From Gammaproteobacteria bacterium (lineage in GTDB: Bacteria > Pseudomonadota > Gammaproteobacteria > Eutrophobiales > Eutrophobiaceae), in NCBI GenBank assembly GCA_009843675.1, contig VYCZ01000053.1, positions 3,214 to 14,596 on the forward strand: 11,383 bases of DNA. Direction: 5' to 3'. The notes beneath the pieces are model-generated. The model had not been told where the DNA came from. It did not search any database and saw nothing but the letters and a program-made list of their open reading frames with translations. The translations under genes and the position numbers were made by a program. Numbering within the stretch: position 1 is the stretch's first letter; every line of letters begins with the position of its first letter. Positions 7,317 through 11,383 of this stretch are shown one piece after another.

Positions 7317-8123
7317 GTGAATAAACGCTATTTACAGGTTGCGCTGCCGCTACCGTTGCGCAGACATTACGACTATGTCATCGGCGACCCGTTCAGCCAT
7401 GTCGAGTTTCTGCCGGGTATGCGGGTAAGCGTGCCGTTCGGGCGCCGCAAGGAGCAGGTCGGTATGGTGCTGGCGGTCTCCGGACGGACAACGCTCCGAC
7501 CCGGCCAGCTTAAATCCATCAGTAACGTCATAGACTACGAACCTCTTTTTTCACTCCGCCACTTCGAGTTACTGTGCTGGGCCGCCGACTATTACCATTA
7601 TCCTGTCGGCGAAGCGCTGTTCAGCGCCCTGCCGGCGTTGTTGCGCCAGGGAAAGGGGCTGCCCGGGCGGGACGGAGAAGCGCTGACGGCGTCTACGGAA
7701 GGCGTGATTGAAAACAGGGGTTTTGACCTGAACCCGCAACAAATCCAGGCGATTGACTCAATCACGGCAAATCCGGATGCGCATGGCCCCCACTTGTTGC
7801 AGGGGGTAACAGGCAGCGGCAAGACGGAAGTCTATATAGAAGTAGTGAGGCGCGTGATAGCGCAGAACCGGCAAGCCCTGATCCTGGTGCCTGAAATCGG
7901 ATTGACGACGCAGTTCATCGACCGGCTCCGGCAGCGATTGCCGGTCGATATCCGGATCCAGCATTCCGCGCTGACCGGGACGGAACGCCTGCGCAACTGG
8001 CTGGCGGCGAAAAACGGCACCGCGCCGGTAAATCACCCGGGATATACGTCGTCGACGAAGAACACGATCCATCCTACAAGCAGGACAGCGGATTCCGTTA
8101 TTCGGCCAGGGACATTGCGATAG
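7317..8123 (+). CDS. priA: PriA N-terminal fragment (primosomal helicase), frameshifted
   Basis: First part of the replication-restart helicase PriA, which loads the replisome at stalled forks. GTG at 7317 opens with VNKRYLQVALPLPLRRHYDYV, the classic start of the 3'-DNA-binding domain. That domain continues to LLRQGKG (108-114). After only about 22 residues the helicase begins: LNPQQ (138-142), Walker A GVTGSGKTE (163-171, Lys169), LVPEIGLTTQ, and SERLRNWLA-like RLRNWLAAKNGTAPV ending at base 8030. Homology then stops; the remaining residues to the stop at 8123 are out of frame. E. coli PriA has its Walker A lysine at 230, so this protein is about 61 residues shorter upstream, consistent with loss of the winged-helix domain. 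The gene follows mrcA by 4 bases. Recognition of PriA is certain; whether the fragment is functional is not. Confidence 0.93.
   Translation: MNKRYLQVALPLPLRRHYDYVIGDPFSHVEFLPGMRVSVPFGRRKEQVGMVLAVSGRTTLRPGQLKSISNVIDYEPLFSLRHFELLCWAADYYHYPVGEALFSALPALLRQGKGLPGRDGEALTASTEGVIENRGFDLNPQQIQAIDSITANPDAHGPHLLQGVTGSGKTEVYIEVVRRVIAQNRQALILVPEIGLTTQFIDRLRQRLPVDIRIQHSALTGTERLRNWLAAKNGTAPVNHPGYTSSTKNTIHPTSRTADSVIRPGTLR
8031..8041 (+). other. priA: Frameshift/deletion junction inside priA
   Basis: In the upstream frame the homology ends with GTAPV (Val at 8028-8030). In the frame one base earlier, KSPG-IYVVDEEHD begins at 8030. PriA proteins have about 12 residues in between, containing the IGTRS helicase motif and ending FTP-hydrophobic. 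These are missing, so about 37 bases are absent and the frame changes. The figure is estimated from remembered E. coli PriA, not from an alignment run. Confidence 0.85.
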
Positions 8124-8152
8124 TACGGGGCAAGTTCGACAGCGTACCGGTC

Positions 8153-9286
8153 GTGCTGGGTTCCGCTACGCCCTCACTCGAAACCCTGAAAAACGTGAAA
8201 GCCAGGAAATACACGCAACAAAACCTGCCGGCGCGGGCATCCGGAGCGAATTCGCCGGAAATTCACGTCGTGAACCTGCGGAATGAAACCCTCTCCGGCG
8301 CCGTATCGAAAACCCTGCTGAACGAGATTTCCGCCACCCTGGACCGGAACAACCAGGCGCTGCTGTTCCTGAACAGGAGAGGTTATGCGCCGGTCATTCT
8401 GTGCCATAGTTGCGGCTGGTATGCCGAGTGCAGCCGATGCAGCACAAAGATGACTTTCCATAAAGATAAGCGCTGCCTTATCTGCCACCACTGCGACTCC
8501 CGCAGGAACCTGCCCGCAGAATGTCCGGACTGCAACCAGGACGAACTGATCGAAGTGGGTCACGGCACCCAGCGCCTGGATCGTACCCTGGCCGAACATT
8601 TCCCGGGCGCAAGCATACTGCGGATAGACCGTGACAGCACCCGGCGCAAGGGATCCATGGAGAAGATGATAAGGGAGATCACGACCGGCGATGCCGACAT
8701 ACTGATCGGCACCCAGATGCTCGCCAAGGGCCACCATTTTCCGCGCTTGACCCTGGTGGGCATCATCGATGCGGACGCGGGCCTGCTGAGCACCGATTTC
8801 CGCGCCAGTGAGCGCATGGCCCAACTCATCGTTCAAGTGAGCGGGAGGGCCGGACGCGAGGACAGGCCCGGCGCGGTTTACATACAGACCCATTTCCCCG
8901 GACATCCGTTACTGCAGACCCTGGTAACAAGGGGTTATGCCGGGTTTGCCGGTCTGCTGCTCAGTGAGAGGAGGAACGCGCACCTGCCTCCTTACGCCTA
9001 TCTCGCGTTGCTGGGAGCGGAAGCCACCAGTCGTGAAACAGCCGAAAAATTCCTGCGCGAGGCGCGCGCTCAACTGAATGACAATAACGGCCTGAATATT
9101 TTCGGTCCCGTCGCCGCGCCTATTGAGAAGAGAAGGGGACGTTATCGCAGCCAACTGCTGATCCAGTCCGGCAGCAGGAATACCCTCAGAAGAGCGTTGA
9201 CGCCCTGGTGCCGGTCACTGGAATCAATGCCCGGGGCAAAGCGCACGAGATGGTTTCTGGATATGGATCCCCAGGATATGTTATAG
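8153..9286 (+). CDS. priA: PriA C-terminal fragment (helicase lobe 2, zinc-binding domain)
   Basis: This is the rest of PriA. Recognisable sequence in this frame begins at about 8030 with KSPG-IYVVDEEHD (Walker B/motif II), before the GTG at 8153 that could serve as a start. The fragment carries GSATPSLE, FLNRRGYAP, and a zinc-binding region with paired cysteines (CHSCGWYAECSRC, CLICHHC, CPDC). It continues with IGTQMLAKGHHFP, the motif VI region QVSGRAGRE, and the C-terminal domain ending WFLDMDPQDML. Apart from the junction this half is complete and free of stops, so the lesion is recent or is a sequence or assembly error. No good Shine-Dalgarno precedes 8153, so separate translation is unlikely. 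The stop is 7 bases from the stop of the convergent SPOR gene. Confidence 0.92.
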   Translation: MLGSATPSLETLKNVKARKYTQQNLPARASGANSPEIHVVNLRNETLSGAVSKTLLNEISATLDRNNQALLFLNRRGYAPVILCHSCGWYAECSRCSTKMTFHKDKRCLICHHCDSRRNLPAECPDCNQDELIEVGHGTQRLDRTLAEHFPGASILRIDRDSTRRKGSMEKMIREITTGDADILIGTQMLAKGHHFPRLTLVGIIDADAGLLSTDFRASERMAQLIVQVSGRAGREDRPGAVYIQTHFPGHPLLQTLVTRGYAGFAGLLLSERRNAHLPPYAYLALLGAEATSRETAEKFLREARAQLNDNNGLNIFGPVAAPIEKRRGRYRSQLLIQSGSRNTLRRALTPWCRSLESMPGAKRTRWFLDMDPQDML

Positions 9287-9293
9287 ATTTTTC

Positions 9294-9938
9294 CTAGCGC
9301 AACTCGATCAACATGAATTCTATGTTGTTGTCTCTCAGTTTGCGGCGCACGTCCCGCATCTCGTTGACGCTGGTATAAGGCCCCAGGCGCACCCGGTGCC
9401 GGATGTCCTGCTCATTGAGCATGACCCGCTGGATGTCGGCAAAGATACCCAGTAAAGCCAGTTGCGCCTTTACCTGGTCTGCCGAACTGAAATCCTTGAA
9501 AGAACCGACCTGAAGGACGTAACCGGTTACATCATCTTCCGCGTCCCGGTCAAGGGCTGCGTACTGTTCCTGCTCATCAACGCCTTCCCTGCTCTCCTCG
9601 CCTGCCTGAACCTGATCCGCGGCCTCGTCATCCGGTTCTTCACGAACGTCCCTGTCACCGGCCATCCATTCGGAGATATTGACTTTCTTGTCACGCAGCG
9701 TGTCATAGAAAGTGAATTTTACATCCGGTTGATCCCGCTCGGTTTGCGCCTGGCTGTGTTTTTCCGGAGCGGCCGGCTTAACGCCCGGACCAGGCTCAAC
9801 AACCTGGTAACGGAGAAAGACAATGCATGCGACCAGAAGTCCGTCGGACAACCCGGAAAGAAAGGAGAGGATGTTTACGCCTATGCAGCCGCGCTCCCTC
9901 CTGAAAATGTTCCTGGTTTTTTTAAGATCTCTCGCCAA
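9294..9938 (-). CDS. SPOR-domain single-pass membrane protein (FtsN-like)
   Basis: This 214-residue protein probably binds denuded peptidoglycan at the division site. Layout: a basic cytoplasmic tail (1-19, MARDLKKTRN), one membrane helix (about 21-43), FTFYDTL-x7-ISEW (75-91) resembling the conserved F-YxxL element of gammaproteobacterial SPOR proteins, an acidic linker (about 93-136), and a C-terminal SPOR domain (139-213: GYVLQVGSFKDF, RVRLGPYTS). The start is TTG 9938. It gives the typical MARD opening but has no Shine-Dalgarno. A small ORF with a very strong ribosome binding site ends 14 bases inside this gene in another frame, so translation may be coupled. Relatives often follow argS and precede hslVU; neither is in the window, and the gene instead converges on priA. 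Calling it FtsN itself would be over-reach. Confidence 0.85.
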   Translation of the reverse strand: MARDLKKTRNIFRRERGCIGVNILSFLSGLSDGLLVACIVFLRYQVVEPGPGVKPAAPEKHSQAQTERDQPDVKFTFYDTLRDKKVNISEWMAGDRDVREEPDDEAADQVQAGEESREGVDEQEQYAALDRDAEDDVTGYVLQVGSFKDFSSADQVKAQLALLGIFADIQRVMLNEQDIRHRVRLGPYTSVNEMRDVRRKLRDNNIEFMLIELR

Positions 9939-9972
9939 TATCAGGGTTCATGGTATGCATCACCGTTTCCAT
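9922..9972 (-). CDS. Possible 16-residue leader ORF upstream of the SPOR gene
   Basis: ATG at 9972 is preceded by AAGGAGGAGG (9987-9978), with 5 bases between its last GG and the ATG. This is the best Shine-Dalgarno in the window. The predicted peptide is METVMHTMNPDIGERS, ending at TAA 9924-9922. The frame is open back to an ATG at 10014 (30 residues). It overlaps the SPOR start (TTG 9938) in another frame. It could be a leader peptide for coupled translation, or the true N-terminus of the SPOR protein interrupted by an indel. No homology recognised. Confidence 0.4.
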   Translation of the reverse strand: METVMHTMNPDIGERS

Positions 9973-10070
9973 CTTATCCTCCTCCTTCAGTTCGATCAAA
10001 TTCCAATAAGGCATCCGGTCGTCATCACTCCCTTGGCGGTGACGGCGGCCGGCGCCGGTCCACTCCAAGT

Positions 10071-10099
10071 AGTATAATCAGCATCCCGCGCAGGGACAA
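10071..10099 (-). promoter_or_regulatory. Sigma70-type promoter for the leader ORF and SPOR gene
   Basis: On the minus strand, TTGTCC (-35, 10099-10094; TTGACA with two mismatches), exactly 17 bases, then TATACT (-10, 10076-10071; one mismatch). The start point would be near 10064, giving about 92 bases of leader before the small ORF and about 126 before the SPOR TTG. It lies between hipA and the SPOR gene, separating their transcription. Confidence 0.55.
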
Positions 10100-10145
10100 C
10101 TCTTTCTTTCATATGTGCATTGTGCGACCTGACCCCTGACACGCT

Positions 10146-11383
10146 TCATTGCCCAACAAACCGGCTCGGATAATCATAAAAAAATCCTTGATAGACAAAA
10201 GCGCCACTGATTTTTTCGCGGTCGGATTCTGATACGCCTGCCCGGCGGGCCGTTTCGGTCCATGTGTCCCTGATCTGTTTTTGCATGGTATCCAGGGTAG
10301 TTGCCGCGTCGAATTTATCCAGCATGAAACGCCCGGATTGAGACACGAGGTTTGCCGCATTGGCGAAGCGGCCGTTATCCCCGCAAATCATGGCCAGGTC
10401 GCGTCGTTCGATGCTTACGGGCGCGAAGAGGGTCAAATCGTAAGCGGGAGATAATTCCCAGTCATGCCCTTGGGCTATCACGGCGTGATTGCGCGGGTGA
10501 TCATCGATATTGGAGATCAGTGCATTGAAACACATACGCAGAAACAGTTCATAAGCATCCTTGCGGGGGGTGGCGGATAGTCGGCGCACCTCTTCAGCCA
10601 GCACGGGGTAAGACCATTTGTCACGGGAGGTGTGAGTATCCTCCGCGCGCAACAAGGTCAAGGCGCTGAGCATGCGGGCGCGGGTATAGCTTTCTCCGGA
10701 TTTCTCCCGGTCAAAGCGTTTAACGAGCAGCACATCCCTGTTTCCGACCTGAACGACGGTACTTGCGGCTGTCGTCAGTCCACAAGCGCGCGCGAGCATT
10801 AACATGGCATGTTCCATCCGGGCGTTGTTCCATTTATCATCGTCGCGATTGAACTTCGCTATCCATAATCCCTCGTTATCTTCGACCACCGTCTTGGGCC
10901 GGGCCCCGCCCATGGAGGTCCCAATCAGCATCAGGTCGGCAACCTGTTCCTTGTACGGCTCACCAGGGAGCGGCTCGTCATTAGCCACGGCCATGGCAAT
11001 TCTTTGCAGCCGCTCAAGGTCAATGGTTTGATTAAAACCGGGCGATTCAGTCGGTGGAGTCGGCTCTAGACCGAAACTAACCGCGCCTGCCCGGTCATCC
11101 GGCGCATGGAGCAAATAGTCGATTTCGCTCAGCTCGGGTTTTCCCGCATGCCGTTCAAGAACCTGCCGTCCCCAGTGGTCCGGGCCGGCGTCCCGAAGCG
11201 CGCCGAACACGCCTTTCAACGCGCGGGTTTCATGGACACGATCAGACAGTTTCAGTTCGACAGGATCTATCGGCGCCTTGTCAGGCCGGGCCAGGTAGCT
11301 TTTTCCGTAAACAAACCGCCCGACCGGCAAACCGGACTTACCAGGTTGCAGGACGAATTTACCCGCAGTAACGGGTAATATCT
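10146..11383 (-). CDS. HipA-family Ser/Thr kinase, 5' end beyond window edge
   Basis: A HipA-type kinase, the toxin of type II toxin-antitoxin systems; characterised members phosphorylate targets such as glutamyl-tRNA synthetase to slow growth. The frame stays open to the right edge, past a TTG at 11330, with plausible HipA sequence (KFVLQPGKSGLPVGRFVYG), so the true start lies outside. The visible part has at least 411 codons. The N-terminal subdomain has GRFVYGKSYLARPD and FGALRDAGPDHWGR. The kinase core shows an ATP-binding GTSMGGARPK (K codon at 10893-10895), WIAKF, LLVKRFDR, the catalytic loop NIDDHPRNH (10511-10485) and SPAYDLT with the metal-binding Asp (10439-10437). All key residues are present, so it is probably active. 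A hipB-like antitoxin normally lies upstream; if present it is off the window. It ends about 47 bases before the promoter of the SPOR gene. Confidence 0.9.
   Translation of the reverse strand, partial: ILPVTAGKFVLQPGKSGLPVGRFVYGKSYLARPDKAPIDPVELKLSDRVHETRALKGVFGALRDAGPDHWGRQVLERHAGKPELSEIDYLLHAPDDRAGAVSFGLEPTPPTESPGFNQTIDLERLQRIAMAVANDEPLPGEPYKEQVADLMLIGTSMGGARPKTVVEDNEGLWIAKFNRDDDKWNNARMEHAMLMLARACGLTTAASTVVQVGNRDVLLVKRFDREKSGESYTRARMLSALTLLRAEDTHTSRDKWSYPVLAEEVRRLSATPRKDAYELFLRMCFNALISNIDDHPRNHAVIAQGHDWELSPAYDLTLFAPVSIERRDLAMICGDNGRFANAANLVSQSGRFMLDKFDAATTLDTMQKQIRDTWTETARRAGVSESDREKISGAFVYQGFFYDYPSRFVGQ

Noticed and set aside
8174..8905. Minus-strand open frame of 243 codons inside priA
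   Set aside because: It lies opposite well-conserved PriA helicase and zinc motifs and shows no domain of its own.
9280..9300. Possible terminator between priA and the SPOR gene (GATTTTTCC)
   Set aside because: A short T run but no GC-rich hairpin before it, and only 7 intergenic bases.
9922..9940. Programmed +1 frameshift at TCT-TAA joining the leader ORF to the SPOR frame
   Set aside because: The P-site tRNA would re-pair poorly on CTT and no stimulating element is evident; coupling or an indel is simpler.
9996..10112. 38-codon minus-strand ORF (start MKERVVPARDADYTTW) upstream of the SPOR gene
   Set aside because: Weak ribosome binding site, no homology, and the promoter candidate at 10071-10099 lies inside it. 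It could be the first half of a frameshifted small gene joined to the 9922-10014 ORF, but nothing confirms this.
9462..10139. Long plus-strand open frame opposite the SPOR gene and its upstream region
   Set aside because: It is antisense to a gene with clear SPOR motifs; its product has no recognisable domain and an odd, Arg/Pro/Ser-rich end.
1..11383. CRISPR array, tRNA, rRNA, integrase or complete insertion sequence
   Set aside because: Looked for on both strands; no regularly spaced repeats, tRNA-like cloverleaf, or transposase/integrase motifs were recognised.

Overview
The window most likely comes from a gammaproteobacterium of moderately high G+C. The evidence is an AroK-AroB pair, a class A penicillin-binding protein of the PBP1a type, PriA, and a short single-pass SPOR protein, all with gammaproteobacterial signatures. 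No species can be named from the sequence. Genes are tightly packed: there is a 4-base start/stop overlap between aroK and aroB, a 9-base tail-to-tail overlap between the amine oxidase gene and aroB, and a 4-base gap between mrcA and priA.

Left third (1-3180): a probable amine-oxidation module. A lipoprotein c-type cytochrome (minus strand, cut by the left edge) lies directly downstream of an MFS transporter gene (minus). Both diverge from a Tat-exported flavin amine oxidase (plus). The 222-base divergent spacer carries a perfect 12-base inverted repeat, each arm holding a -10-like TATGAT pointing at its own gene. A related flavoenzyme, nicotine oxidoreductase NicA2, passes electrons to a dedicated c cytochrome, so an oxidase/cytochrome partnership is a reasonable hypothesis here. 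The substrate is unknown.

Middle (3172-9286): conserved housekeeping genes. aroB and aroK (minus; chorismate synthesis) diverge from mrcA (plus; PBP1a), which is followed by priA (plus; replication restart). The pil/hof genes that usually sit between mrcA and aroK in gammaproteobacteria are absent; only about 68 bases separate the two. priA is broken: an estimated 37 bases, covering the conserved IGTRS segment of the helicase, are missing and the reading frame shifts there. Separately, PriA is about 61 residues short before its Walker A motif, which corresponds to the winged-helix domain.

Right (9294-11383): a SPOR-domain inner-membrane protein (minus), probably peptidoglycan-binding, converges on priA. 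Upstream of it are a good sigma70-type promoter and a tiny ORF with a near-perfect ribosome binding site that overlaps the SPOR start. The window ends in a HipA-family Ser/Thr kinase gene (minus) whose first codons lie beyond the right edge. No tRNA, rRNA, CRISPR array, complete insertion sequence or convincing rho-independent terminator was seen.
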